DNA from: CAZOIA01 sp964579675
GTDB lineage: Bacteria > Planctomycetota > Phycisphaerae > UBA1845 > PWPN01
Length of the DNA stretch: 44,663 bases
Reading direction: 5' to 3'
NCBI GenBank assembly: GCA_964579675.1
Contig: CAZOIA010000017.1
Span: forward strand, 1-44,663
Shown here: positions 1 through 7,841 of the stretch, in pieces
Layout of the letters: every line of letters begins with the position of its first letter
How positions within the stretch are numbered: position 1 is the first letter of the stretch
Notes under the pieces: generated by a model
What the model saw: the letters and a program-made list of their open reading frames with translations, nothing else
Database searches by the model: none
Told to the model about the DNA's origin: nothing
Position numbers and translations under genes: made by a program

Positions 1-533
1 ACGCCATCGACGTCGGTGTAGATCTCACACACCTGGGCGTTCAGGACGGCGGCCAGAGCGACGGCGGTGGTGTCGGATCCACCGCGGCCGAGCGTGGTGA
101 TTGCCCCTTGTTCGGTGACGCCCTGGAAACCAGCGACAATGACGATCTTGCCGGCGTCCAGGTGCTCGTAAATGCGGTCGGCGTCGATCGAACGGATGCG
201 GGCCTTGGTGTGCGAGGCGTCGGTGAGCATGCCGATCTGCCCGCCGGTGAAGCTGATGGCCTCCTGGCCGGCGGCCGCGATCGCCATGGCCATCAGCGAG
301 ACGGACACCTGCTCGCCGGTGGTCAGCAGCATATCCAATTCGCGTTTGGGCGGATTCGGATTGACCTCGCGGGCCAGGGCAACCAGCTTGTCGGTAGTCT
401 TGCCCATGGCCGAGATGGTCATGACCACCTGGCGGCCGTCGAGCTTGGCCCGGATCGCCCGGCGGGCGGCGCGGTGGATCTTCTCGGCGTCGGCCACGCT
501 GGTTCCACCAAACTTCTGGACGATGATACTCAT
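1..533 (-). CDS. lysC: Aspartate kinase, N-terminal part (runs off left edge)
   Basis: Reading leftward from ATG at 533 gives about 177 residues of an aspartokinase catalytic domain. This enzyme phosphorylates L-aspartate, the first step of Lys/Thr/Met and diaminopimelate synthesis in the cytoplasm. Visible motifs are the N-terminal KFGGTS nucleotide/substrate loop (residues 7-12), TTGEQVS, GFQG, and the family signature GRGGSDTTA near residue 150. The frame stays open to base 1, so the rest of the kinase domain and the ACT domains lie outside the window. The start is fixed by the usual M-x-I-V-Q-K-F-G-G-T-S beginning. The next gene upstream on the same strand starts at 2650 and ends at 629, leaving a gap of about 95 bp. 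The family assignment is secure. Which feedback class it belongs to cannot be judged without the ACT domains. Confidence 0.96.
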   Translation of the reverse strand, partial: MSIIVQKFGGTSVADAEKIHRAARRAIRAKLDGRQVVMTISAMGKTTDKLVALAREVNPNPPKRELDMLLTTGEQVSVSLMAMAIAAAGQEAISFTGGQIGMLTDASHTKARIRSIDADRIYEHLDAGKIVIVAGFQGVTEQGAITTLGRGGSDTTAVALAAVLNAQVCEIYTDVDG

Positions 534-628
534 GGCCGCGATTGTAGCGTGCAGGCCCGGGCAAGTCGATTGCGAACGGGCCGGCGGCTTCCTGCAGGAA
601 CCGACTGCGGCACATGCGGCCGGGCTCG

Positions 629-2650
629 CTAGGCGGTCATGCGCCAGGCGCGGAGCAGTTCGGCGACGCTCCAGGCTTGGGCGATGCAGCCGCGGGGGGT
701 GTGGGGCGGGTCGCCGTCGAAGATCTCGCTGACTGAGCCGATGCCGGCGGCGTCGAGGTGTTCGATCAGGGGTTGCAGGTGCTCGCGCATCCTGGCCTTT
801 GCGGGGGCCGAGAAACCGTGCACCCGAAGATGGGCCGCCACGTATGGGCCGATCAACCAGGCCCAGACCGTCCCCTGGTGATAGACGCTGTCGCGATCGA
901 AGGGCCCACCCTCATAGCGGCCGCGATACGCGGGATGCCTCATGCACAGCGATCGCAGGCCGTAGGGTGTCAGAAGCCGGGTTTCCACAATGCCCAGCAC
1001 CGCCCGTTGCCGGGCCTCGTCCAACGGGGAATGGGGCAGGCTCACGGCAAAGACCTGGTTGGGGCGGACGGCAGGATCACCCCAGCCGTCGCGGGCAACG
1101 TCGTACAGGTATTGGCCGGCCTCGTTCCAGAACGTGCTAACGAATGCCTGCTTGGCACGCGCGGCCCACTCGCGGTAGCGTGCCGCTCCCTGCGGGTCGT
1201 ACGGTTCCATTCGTGCTGCCATCGCACACAACCCGTGATACCACAGGGCGTTGATCTCCACGGGCTTGCCGTGCCGCGGCGTGAAGACCACCCCTTCACA
1301 CTTGGCATCCATCCAGGTTAGCTGCGTGGAGGGATCGCCGCAGGTCACGAGCCCGTCGTCTTCGACGCGGATGTTGAATTGTGTCCCCGCGGCAAACGCA
1401 TTCACGATGCGTTCGCAGGCCGGCCCGAGGATCTTGCGCCAGGCGGCCTCATCGCCGCTCGCCTGAACGTACGCGTCGGCGGCGTGGATGAACCACATGC
1501 TGGCGTCGACGCTGTTGTAGTCCCGGCCATCACCGTAATCGCTGAAACGGTTAGGGATCAGCCCGTCCTGCATGGCAGAGGCGAAAACTTCCAGCACCTG
1601 GTAGGCCTCGGCGAACCGCCCGGTTTCCAGCAGCAACCCGGGCAGCGCGATAAAAGTGTCGCGTCCCCAGTCTCCGAACCAGGGGTATCCGGCCAGGACC
1701 GTGGTCAAGTCCGTGCCGTCGTCTCGGTGGCGGGTGACCACGAACGCGTCCGCCGCCTCTTTAAGCCGATCCTCCACGGTGCGCGGCTCGGTTGGCGGCA
1801 GTGCCTCGACCGGCAGGGCGGCCCGCGGCTCCGGCATCGCGGATAGGGCCTCGGTGAAATCGGCGACGGCCCGAAACTCCAGTTCGATCAATTCGGCACC
1901 GGCGGCACAGAACCACCCGGGGACAAACAGGTCTTCATGATCATCCAGCCCCCGGGCCGACTCCTCTCGATAGCGGAGGCCATACCAGAACTCCGGCCCG
2001 CGCTGGAAGGCAACCGGTGACCCGTCGTCGCTCCGCTGAGCGGACAACCACAATCTAGGCCCCTCACGGAACGCATCTACCGTCACGTACTCGCGGATTT
2101 CGTTGATCGCGTAGGTGCCCTCGAACGCCCGGGTCAAGGCATGGAAGTCCCGCATGGCGAGCAATGGGCAGAGGTCAAGGGACAACGGCTCGCCGGGCGG
2201 CCCTTCCACCCGGTAGCGGATCGAGACCTCGTCGCCCCCGCGGGGCAGGACGAGCTGCTTGGTGAGCCGGACCCCGTCGTGCTCGTATGTGAAACGGACC
2301 CACGGTGCCGGGCGGTTGTTGCTGACGGCGAAGTCGCGCAGGTATCGATAGCCCTGCGGGTGCACGGTGCGATCGAACTCGAAGTTGGCCAGCTCATGGT
2401 GGCGGCCGGACACCCCGACGCGTTCCAGCACGGCCGAAAGCAGCAGCCACCGTTCCAGGGGTGGGCGGGCGGCCGCTACCAGCAACCCGTGATACCGCCG
2501 CGTCGGCATGCCCAGGACCGTTCCCGAGGCATACCCGCCCCGGCCGTTCGTGATCAGCCATTCCCGCTCGATCTGCCCCTCAAAGTCGTCCGCCCACCGG
2601 TCCGAAACCCCTGACCTTGTCTCTACGTTGGACTGCATCGTGGTGCTCAT
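629..2650 (-). CDS. Glycogen debranching enzyme (GDE_N plus amylo-alpha-1,6-glucosidase, GH133-like)
   Basis: A 673-residue cytoplasmic protein with the two-part layout of bacterial/archaeal debranching enzymes. The N-terminal beta domain (about 20-235) begins with the hallmark REWLITNGRGGYASGT and RRYHGLL. The C-terminal (alpha/alpha) toroid catalytic region (about 290-670) contains PWFGDWGRDTFIALPGLLL, NALWYHGL, RPNQVFAVSLP, YHQGTVWAWLIGPY and the SEIFDGDPPHTPRGCIAQAWSV end motif. It should hydrolyse alpha-1,6 branch glucosyl units of glycogen or limit dextrin. The length is normal for the family (about 650-720). There is no signal peptide. The ATG at 2650 is preceded by GAGGG about 10 nt upstream. 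It lies between lysC (downstream, same strand) and an upstream non-coding stretch, with no other glycogen gene adjacent. Confidence 0.95.
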   Translation of the reverse strand: MSTTMQSNVETRSGVSDRWADDFEGQIEREWLITNGRGGYASGTVLGMPTRRYHGLLVAAARPPLERWLLLSAVLERVGVSGRHHELANFEFDRTVHPQGYRYLRDFAVSNNRPAPWVRFTYEHDGVRLTKQLVLPRGGDEVSIRYRVEGPPGEPLSLDLCPLLAMRDFHALTRAFEGTYAINEIREYVTVDAFREGPRLWLSAQRSDDGSPVAFQRGPEFWYGLRYREESARGLDDHEDLFVPGWFCAAGAELIELEFRAVADFTEALSAMPEPRAALPVEALPPTEPRTVEDRLKEAADAFVVTRHRDDGTDLTTVLAGYPWFGDWGRDTFIALPGLLLETGRFAEAYQVLEVFASAMQDGLIPNRFSDYGDGRDYNSVDASMWFIHAADAYVQASGDEAAWRKILGPACERIVNAFAAGTQFNIRVEDDGLVTCGDPSTQLTWMDAKCEGVVFTPRHGKPVEINALWYHGLCAMAARMEPYDPQGAARYREWAARAKQAFVSTFWNEAGQYLYDVARDGWGDPAVRPNQVFAVSLPHSPLDEARQRAVLGIVETRLLTPYGLRSLCMRHPAYRGRYEGGPFDRDSVYHQGTVWAWLIGPYVAAHLRVHGFSAPAKARMREHLQPLIEHLDAAGIGSVSEIFDGDPPHTPRGCIAQAWSVAELLRAWRMTA

Positions 2651-3236
2651 GGTGCACGGTCCCTCATCGAGAACCCGGCTGTCACCTCCCCCCGGGCTCG
2701 TGCCCGCAGGCCCGCCATGCTATCACATCGGCACTTTGGAAGCCCTCCCGCAAGCCCTCTGTTCATCCTACGGCTGAAGTTTCGCAGAACACCAGCGAAA
2801 GCGGCAAGAATCTTTCCGAATGTGGCATCAAGCGCGCTCAGTCATATCCCCTTGTCAGGAAGGGCATTAGCTTCGCGGCCGTGGGACTCGGAAAGAATCT
2901 TTCCACAGGGAGAGGATCAGTAGGCGTTTGCGTTGGGGCGGGCCGGGAGAAGCATTCTGTCTTTTCGTGGAGGCGCAGGCGTAACGTCCTTAATGACAAG
3001 GAGTTACAAGCCGGTTTGTGCAGTGATCGCAGCCGGCGCGAAGGGCTCTGAGGTATTGCGGGGATGGCACGCGTATTGCAGCGTTGGATGCGTAGATGGG
3101 AAGCGGGTTTGGGCGAGGAGTGGCCTGGAGAGCCTATCATGGTATGGTCGGGGGACCGCCGCGGAGCGGGCCCATCACCTGGCGGCTGTATCGTACACTT
3201 TGTAGAGACTGCATTCCTTGAAGGAGGGTATGAGAT
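2651..3236. other. Non-coding stretch between divergent genes, with two similar 15-bp dyads
   Basis: This 586-bp gap separates the leftward debranching enzyme from rightward ridA. No convincing gene is seen, because short open frames here lack family resemblance and good ribosome sites. Two near-identical 15-mers occur 87 bp apart: GGCAAGAATCTTTCC (2803-2817) and GGAAAGAATCTTTCC (2890-2904). The second is a perfect dyad with 6-bp arms around AAT. They could be operators for either flanking gene. A strong ribosome site (AAGGAGGG, 3221-3228) ends the region. Confidence 0.5.
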
Positions 3237-3710
3237 ATGAGCGTTTCGGCACGCGAACGAATCAGCAAGAAGCCGATGACGAACCACCGGGTCCTGAACG
3301 AGGCGTACAACTACGAGCACCAGCAGGTGGCGTTCTGCCGGGGCATGCGGGTGGAGATGGGTCCGGTGACGATGCTCTTCATCTCGGGCACATCCGCCGT
3401 CAACGAGAAGGGCGAATCGATCCACGTAGGAGACGTGTACAAGCAGACGATGCGGACCTTCACCAACATCAAGGCCCTTCTGGAATCTGAGGGTGCGGAC
3501 TGGCACGACGTTGTGCGAACGACCTGCTATCTGGCTGAGATGCGCAACTACGAGCAGTTCAACGACGCCCGCAACGATTTCTACAAGCAGGAAGAGTTGG
3601 ATCCCTACCCGGCGAGCACCTGCGTTGGTGCACTCATCTGTCGCCCGGACCTGTCAGTCGAGATCGAGGCAATCGCGGTCCTGCCGGCGAATGGCAGTGG
3701 TTCCGTGTAA
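3237..3710 (+). CDS. RidA/YjgF/UK114-family protein lacking the catalytic Arg
   Basis: A 157-residue protein of the Rid fold (small trimeric barrel) with an N-terminal extension of about 25 residues relative to the 125-130 aa family norm. Recognisable parts are FISGTSAVNEKGE, the QTMRTFTNIKALLESEGADWHDVVRTTCYLA helix region (about 70-100) and the end block VEIEAIAVL. Canonical RidA hydrolyses reactive enamines/imines from PLP enzymes using an Arg in the sequence P-A-R-S-C-V. Here the equivalent stretch reads P-A-S-T-C-V, so the Arg is Ser. That suggests a Rid4-7-type member with another or no deaminase role. The ATG at 3237 has AAGGAGGG about 8 nt upstream. It is followed by an inverted-repeat element (3716-3829) rather than a co-oriented partner in tight spacing. 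Confidence 0.88.
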   Translation: MSVSARERISKKPMTNHRVLNEAYNYEHQQVAFCRGMRVEMGPVTMLFISGTSAVNEKGESIHVGDVYKQTMRTFTNIKALLESEGADWHDVVRTTCYLAEMRNYEQFNDARNDFYKQEELDPYPASTCVGALICRPDLSVEIEAIAVLPANGSGSV

Positions 3711-3715
3711 GGCCG

Positions 3716-3829
3716 GAAAAGGGCACATTCCGCCTTTTGCCGGGGCGGCGTACGTCAAGCGACTGGCACGCCAGGCAAAGGGTGCGGCGGTTTGCCGACA
3801 CGTACACGTAAGCAGAATGTCCCCTTTCT
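3716..3829. repeat. 114-bp element with imperfect terminal inverted repeats (REP/MITE-like)
   Basis: The left end GAAAAGGGCACATTCCG (3716-3732) matches the reverse complement of the right end CAGAATGTCCCCTTTCT (3813-3829) at 13 of 17 positions. The AAAGGGGACATTC-type core resembles repeat ends that often accompany REP-associated tyrosine transposases (from memory, not searched). No transposase is present. The left end also forms a local hairpin, CCGGAAAAGG with CCTTTTGCCGG (3713-3743), that could terminate ridA transcription, although no T-run follows. Confidence 0.5.
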
Positions 3830-3850
3830 TGGCCCAGCAGGGGCAAGGAC

Positions 3851-5902
3851 ATGAGAAGAACGCCGAGGGGATGTGGGCCCGCGCTTGCAGTCGTCCTCGT
3901 CTTCTCTGTTCACGTCGCCGGTGTGTCAGCGGCCAGCGGTGGCGATGCGTCGGTTGGTGGCCCGATCGTGTTCACCCAGATTCCGTGCGGGCCGGAGGTG
4001 GAGAAGCAGCCCGGACGTGCGGCAGGAATGCTGCGGTGCGATTACGGGGACGGCGGGCGAATCGCCCGGCTCAATCCGGGCGGCGAGTTGCAGGTCCTGA
4101 CGGCCGGGTTTGACAGCGCGGGTGAGCCGGACGTCTCCTTCGACGGAAAGCGCATCCTCTTTGCCGGCAAGCGAAATCGGCAGGATGCCTGGAACATCTG
4201 GGAGATGAATGCCAACGGCACGGGCTTCAGGCAGGTCACGAAGGATACCGGGAACTGCCGGAGACCCGCTTATCAATCCACTTTGTATACGATCGTCTCG
4301 ACCGAGCCGTGGTACCAGATCATGTTCATCAGCGACGGGGCGGGCGAGATGAACGAGTTCGGGTCCGGTCCGGCGACGAGCCTGTACAGTTGCAGGCTCG
4401 ACGGGAGTGCGGTTCGGCGGCTGACGATGAATCTCAGCAACGACATGGACCCGTTCCTGATGGATGACGGGCGGGTGGTGCTGGCGAGCTGGGAGCGGGC
4501 GGATCTCCGGCGGGGTTTTCGGGGACGGGTGGCGTTGTTCGGCGTCAACATCGACGGGGCGGACTACGCACTGTTCTGCGGCGATCAGGGCCGGCGCATC
4601 AAGCATATGCCGTGCGCGACGACCGACGGGTTGGCGGTGTTCGTCGAGGCCGACCAAGCGGGCTGGGATGGAGCCGGTCAACTCGCGTGCGTCACGTTGC
4701 GACGGAACTTCTACTCCCACCGGCGGATCACGAACGATGGGAAGTTCCTCTATCACTCGCCGTCGCCGCTACGGGACGGTTCGGTGTTGGTGTCGCGGCG
4801 GCGAGCGGACGGAAGCGGGACACACGGTCTGTACCGGCTGGATCCGCGGACGGGTGATGCCGACCCGATCTTCGACGATCCCAAGTTCCATGACATCGAC
4901 GCCCGGTTGCTGGCGCCGCGCCCGGAGCCGGACGGCCGATCCAGCGTTGTCGATGAAACAAGATGCGACTTGGGGAAGCTCTACTGCCTCAATGTATACA
5001 ACACCGACCCGGCGGTTATGCCGCACATGACCCCGGGGCTGGTCCGCAGGTTGCGCGTGCTCGAGGGTGTGCCGCTGCCCGCGGGCGACCGCTCAGTGTA
5101 CCTGCCTGTGCCGGACGACGAGAAGCCGGGCGTGGAAGGCCCGGGCTCGACGGTCAACGGTCTGCCGCCGATCGTTCAGAAGCGATTGCTGGGCGAGATT
5201 GCCGTGGAGGCGGACGGGTCGTTCCATATCGAGTTGCCGGCGGACGTGCCGGTGCAGCTCCAGACGCTGGACGAAAACGGAATGGCGCTTCGCACGTGCG
5301 GGTGGCTCTGGGTCAAGCACTGCGAGCCGCGGGGCTGCATCGGTTGCCACGAGGATCCGGAATTGACGCCGGAGAATCGGTTCGTTGACGCCCTGAAGAA
5401 GCCCGGCATCAAGCTGATGCTGCCTCCGGCAAAGCGACGGACGGTTGACTTCCGTCGCGACGTGATGCCGATTATCGCCGGGAAGTGCGCGACGTCCGAT
5501 TGCCACGGGGCCGAGGATACGCCCTTGAACCTGAGCAGCGAGCGGCAAGGCCCGTTCAATCGCGCGTACCTGAACCTGTTGGCTGGCGTGGGAGATCCGG
5601 CGGGGGCGGACAGCGCGGTTGCGGGCAGATACGTGGATCCGGGGCGGGCCCGGACCAGCCCGCTGATCTGGCGCCTTTTCGGGCGCAACACATCTCGGCG
5701 GTGGGACAAGAGCCACAAGCCGGGGAAAACGTGCATGCTAATGCCGCCCGGTCCGGATGCGGAGGCACTGACGGACGACGAAAAGCTGACGTTAGTGGAA
5801 TGGGTCGATTTGGGCGCTCATTGGGATGGAATCCCGGGTGCAAATGGACCCGCGGCGTCCGCGGGTACCTTGAGCGGCAATCACTGCCGACGGGCGCATT
5901 GA
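3851..5902 (+). CDS. HZS-alpha-like exported protein: beta-propeller plus two haem sites
   Basis: A 683-residue exported protein with a signal peptide of about 27 residues (cleavage near GVSA-AS). Residues about 60-400 are a TolB/PD40-like propeller (GRIARLNPGGE, DGKRILFAGKR, NIWEMNANGTG, HGLYRLDPRTGDADPIF). A middle region, PVQLQTLDENGMAL, leads to CIGCH (C496/C499/H500), which is the arrangement of the hydrazine-synthase-alpha middle domain. A C-terminal cytochrome-like domain starts DFRRDVMPIIAGKC and carries an unusual CATSDCH, a C-x4-C-H site at C546/C551/H552. It ends with KTCMLMPPG, which offers possible axial ligands. It is probably periplasmic or extracellular and redox-active. Similarity to HZS-alpha is of family type. 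The beta and gamma HZS subunits are not seen, so no anammox role is claimed. AGGGG lies 7 nt before the ATG. The stop falls at the junction of a 29-bp tandem repeat. Confidence 0.85.
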   Translation: MRRTPRGCGPALAVVLVFSVHVAGVSAASGGDASVGGPIVFTQIPCGPEVEKQPGRAAGMLRCDYGDGGRIARLNPGGELQVLTAGFDSAGEPDVSFDGKRILFAGKRNRQDAWNIWEMNANGTGFRQVTKDTGNCRRPAYQSTLYTIVSTEPWYQIMFISDGAGEMNEFGSGPATSLYSCRLDGSAVRRLTMNLSNDMDPFLMDDGRVVLASWERADLRRGFRGRVALFGVNIDGADYALFCGDQGRRIKHMPCATTDGLAVFVEADQAGWDGAGQLACVTLRRNFYSHRRITNDGKFLYHSPSPLRDGSVLVSRRRADGSGTHGLYRLDPRTGDADPIFDDPKFHDIDARLLAPRPEPDGRSSVVDETRCDLGKLYCLNVYNTDPAVMPHMTPGLVRRLRVLEGVPLPAGDRSVYLPVPDDEKPGVEGPGSTVNGLPPIVQKRLLGEIAVEADGSFHIELPADVPVQLQTLDENGMALRTCGWLWVKHCEPRGCIGCHEDPELTPENRFVDALKKPGIKLMLPPAKRRTVDFRRDVMPIIAGKCATSDCHGAEDTPLNLSSERQGPFNRAYLNLLAGVGDPAGADSAVAGRYVDPGRARTSPLIWRLFGRNTSRRWDKSHKPGKTCMLMPPGPDAEALTDDEKLTLVEWVDLGAHWDGIPGANGPAASAGTLSGNHCRRAH

Positions 5903-5942
5903 GCGGCAGTTACCGCCGACGGGCGCATTGAGGGGCAGTCAC
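5872..5942. repeat. 29-bp tandem repeat spanning the stop codon (2 full copies plus a partial)
   Basis: Units at 5872-5900 and 5901-5929 begin GAGCGGCA and end GACGGGCGCATT. A partial third begins at 5930 (GAGGGGCAGTCACAA). The TGA stop of the HZS-alpha-like gene is made at the unit boundary (T5900, G5901, A5902). Unit 1 holds a small hairpin, CGGCA-ATCAC-TGCCG. The repeat replaces a normal 3' end and may serve as a weak terminator. Confidence 0.75.
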
Positions 5943-6027
5943 AATGGTCTGGGACTACGGATGGATGCCGATGCACGCAGATAAGAAAAGGGAAAGAAAC
6001 CGCCGATCAGGGCGACTGGCCGCAAGT

Positions 6028-6115
6028 GTGAGAACGTGAGAATGTGAGAAGGTGAGAACGTGAGAAGGTGAAAAGGTGAGAACGTGACAACGTGAGAAAA
6101 CGCGAAGGGGAGAAG
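6028..6115. repeat. 8-bp tandem repeat GTGAGAAN, nine copies plus decayed copies
   Basis: Nine consecutive octamers (GTGAGAAC, GTGAGAAT, GTGAGAAG, GTGAGAAC, GTGAGAAG, GTGAAAAG, GTGAGAAC, GTGACAAC, GTGAGAAA) cover 6028-6099. Decayed copies run to about 6115. The array lies in the 233-bp gap before the CRTAC1-type gene. Preceding it is CTGGCCGCAAGT, related to the dispersed GCCGCAAGCGGC repeat. A unit length not divisible by three suits non-coding DNA. Confidence 0.85.
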
Positions 6116-6135
6116 GTGTAGGCTTTGGTAGTGCA

Positions 6136-7827
6136 ATGAGTCGGACATTGACGGCGTTGACGTTGATTGCGGTGTGGCTCGGATCGCCCCCGCGCGCGGT
6201 TGTGGAAGCGCTCGCGAAGCCGCAAGCGGCAGGGGGCGCGAACGTGAGAACGGTGGCGGAGCAGCAAGCGGCGCTGCCGGTATTCGAGGACGTGACGGAG
6301 CAGGCGGGCATTCATTTCAAGCACAGCTACGGCGATCATCACCTGAGCAACATCGTCGAAGGCACCGGGCCGGGCTGCGCGTTCTTCGACTACGACGGCG
6401 ACTGCGCTCTTGACATCTACTTCCTCAATGGCTGCTGGCTGCGGGAGGTCAACGACAATCTCGGGCGCGATCTGCGGGGCAAGCTGGCCAACGCGCTGTA
6501 TCGCAGTAACGGCGACGGGACGTTCACCGAGGTGACGGAGAAGGCGGGCGTCGGGCACAAGGGCTATGGCATGGGCGCCTCCGCGGCTGACTATGATAAG
6601 GACGGGGACCTTGACCTGTATGTGTTGAATCACGGCCCGAACGTGCTTTATCGCAACAACGGCGACGGAACGTTCACCGATGTGACCAGGGAGTCCGGCT
6701 TGGCCGATCCCCTCTGGAGCCTGTCGGCACCGTGGCTCGACTACGACAACGACGGTGATCTCGACGTGTACGTCGCGAATTACCTCGAGTACGACGCGGG
6801 AGCATTTCGCGATTATTACGCGGCGGCGGGGTATCCGGGCCCGCTGAGTTACAACGGCCAGCCTGACCATCTCTACCGGAACAACGGCGACGGCACGTTT
6901 ACGGACGTGACGGAAGAGGCCGGCGTGTACTTCCCCGATGGGCGTGCAATGAGCGCGGTTGCCAGCGACTTGAACAACGACGGGCTCATCGACATCTACG
7001 TGACGAACGACGCCACGCCCAACTGCTACTGGGTGAATACGGGCAAGGGGACGTTCAGGAACGAGGCGATGGAGTATGGTCTGGCCTTCGGAGAGGGTGG
7101 TCAGGGAGCGTCCTCGATGGGGCCGGTGGTCGGCGACGTGGACCGCAACGGCCTGCTGGATCTCTACATCCCCGACATGGGGTACAGTTGCCTGCTGGTG
7201 AACCGGGGGGATCTCTTCGACGACGTGACTGCGCAAGCGAACATAGCCGTTGTATCCGGCCAGTACACGGGGTGGGGAGGGATTCTGCTCGACTACGACA
7301 ATGACGGGTACCTGGACGCCTTCTGCGCGAACGGAAACGCACACCACGAGTACACCGAGGAAGACGTTCTGCTCCGGAACGACGGCAAGGGCAGGTTCAT
7401 CGACGTTGCCGATCAGTCCGGTGCGTACTTCCGGGAGAAGTACGTCGGCCGGGGGGCGGCCTACGCCGATTACGACAACGACGGCGACATCGACATCCTC
7501 GTCATGAATCTCAATGGTCCCGCGAAACTGCTCCGGAACGACGGCGGGAACCGGAACAACTGGTTGATCGTCGCGCCTAAGGTGGCGCGGAGCAAGATTG
7601 ATGCGCTCTGCGCCCGGGTCACGGTCACGGTGGGTGAGATGCAGATGATCCAGGAGGTGCTCGGGGCCAACGGGTATCTTTCACAGAGTGACCCGCGGGC
7701 GCATTTCGGCCTGGCCCGGGCGGGGCAGGCCGACAAAGTCGAGATTCGTTGGCCGGACGGTACCGTGACGAGCATGGCGGACGTCGAGGCGAATCAGATG
7801 ATCGAGGTGATTCAGAAGGCTAAGTGA
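6136..7827 (+). CDS. CRTAC1-type exported protein: seven FG-GAP/VCBS repeats plus ASPIC/UnbV domain
   Basis: A 563-residue exported protein. After a signal peptide of about 25 residues comes a low-complexity leader containing AKPQAA, encoded by the dispersed repeat at 6213-6230. The domain start is VFEDVTEQAGIHFKH. Seven calcium-loop motifs of the D-x-[DN]-x-D-G-x-x-D type follow (for example DYDKDGDLDLY, DYDNDGDLDVY, DLNNDGLIDIY, DYDNDGDIDIL), consistent with a seven-bladed integrin-like propeller. The C-terminus (about 475-560) is an ASPIC/UnbV domain ending in EIRWPDGTVTSMADVEANQ. Such proteins are secreted adhesin or binding modules of unknown ligand. The next gene begins 14 bp downstream. 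The ribosome site for ATG 6136 is weak, and the preceding GTGAGAAN array lies within 40 bp of the start. Confidence 0.9.
   Translation: MSRTLTALTLIAVWLGSPPRAVVEALAKPQAAGGANVRTVAEQQAALPVFEDVTEQAGIHFKHSYGDHHLSNIVEGTGPGCAFFDYDGDCALDIYFLNGCWLREVNDNLGRDLRGKLANALYRSNGDGTFTEVTEKAGVGHKGYGMGASAADYDKDGDLDLYVLNHGPNVLYRNNGDGTFTDVTRESGLADPLWSLSAPWLDYDNDGDLDVYVANYLEYDAGAFRDYYAAAGYPGPLSYNGQPDHLYRNNGDGTFTDVTEEAGVYFPDGRAMSAVASDLNNDGLIDIYVTNDATPNCYWVNTGKGTFRNEAMEYGLAFGEGGQGASSMGPVVGDVDRNGLLDLYIPDMGYSCLLVNRGDLFDDVTAQANIAVVSGQYTGWGGILLDYDNDGYLDAFCANGNAHHEYTEEDVLLRNDGKGRFIDVADQSGAYFREKYVGRGAAYADYDNDGDIDILVMNLNGPAKLLRNDGGNRNNWLIVAPKVARSKIDALCARVTVTVGEMQMIQEVLGANGYLSQSDPRAHFGLARAGQADKVEIRWPDGTVTSMADVEANQMIEVIQKAK
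6213..6251. repeat. Dispersed palindromic repeat, copy 1, with attached GTGAGAAC unit
   Basis: CGCGAAGCCGCAAGCGGC at 6213-6230 contains the palindromic core GCCGC-AA-GCGGC. It is followed at 6244-6251 by GTGAGAAC, the unit of the tandem array just upstream. It is translated as AKPQAA inside the leader of the CRTAC1-type protein. Exact copies lie at 8402, 10858 and 15047, with a one-mismatch copy at 24285. Confidence 0.85.
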
Positions 7828-7841
7828 GGAGCGCAGGTGTT

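Noticed and set aside
2838..3506. A 222-residue minus-strand open frame over ridA and its upstream region
   Set aside because: It overlaps a well-supported gene antisense, is rich in Arg/Pro/Ser as expected for GC-rich shadow frames, and has no family motif or ribosome site.
6028..6115. CRISPR-like array
   Set aside because: The units are contiguous 8-mers without spacers, so this is a simple tandem repeat.
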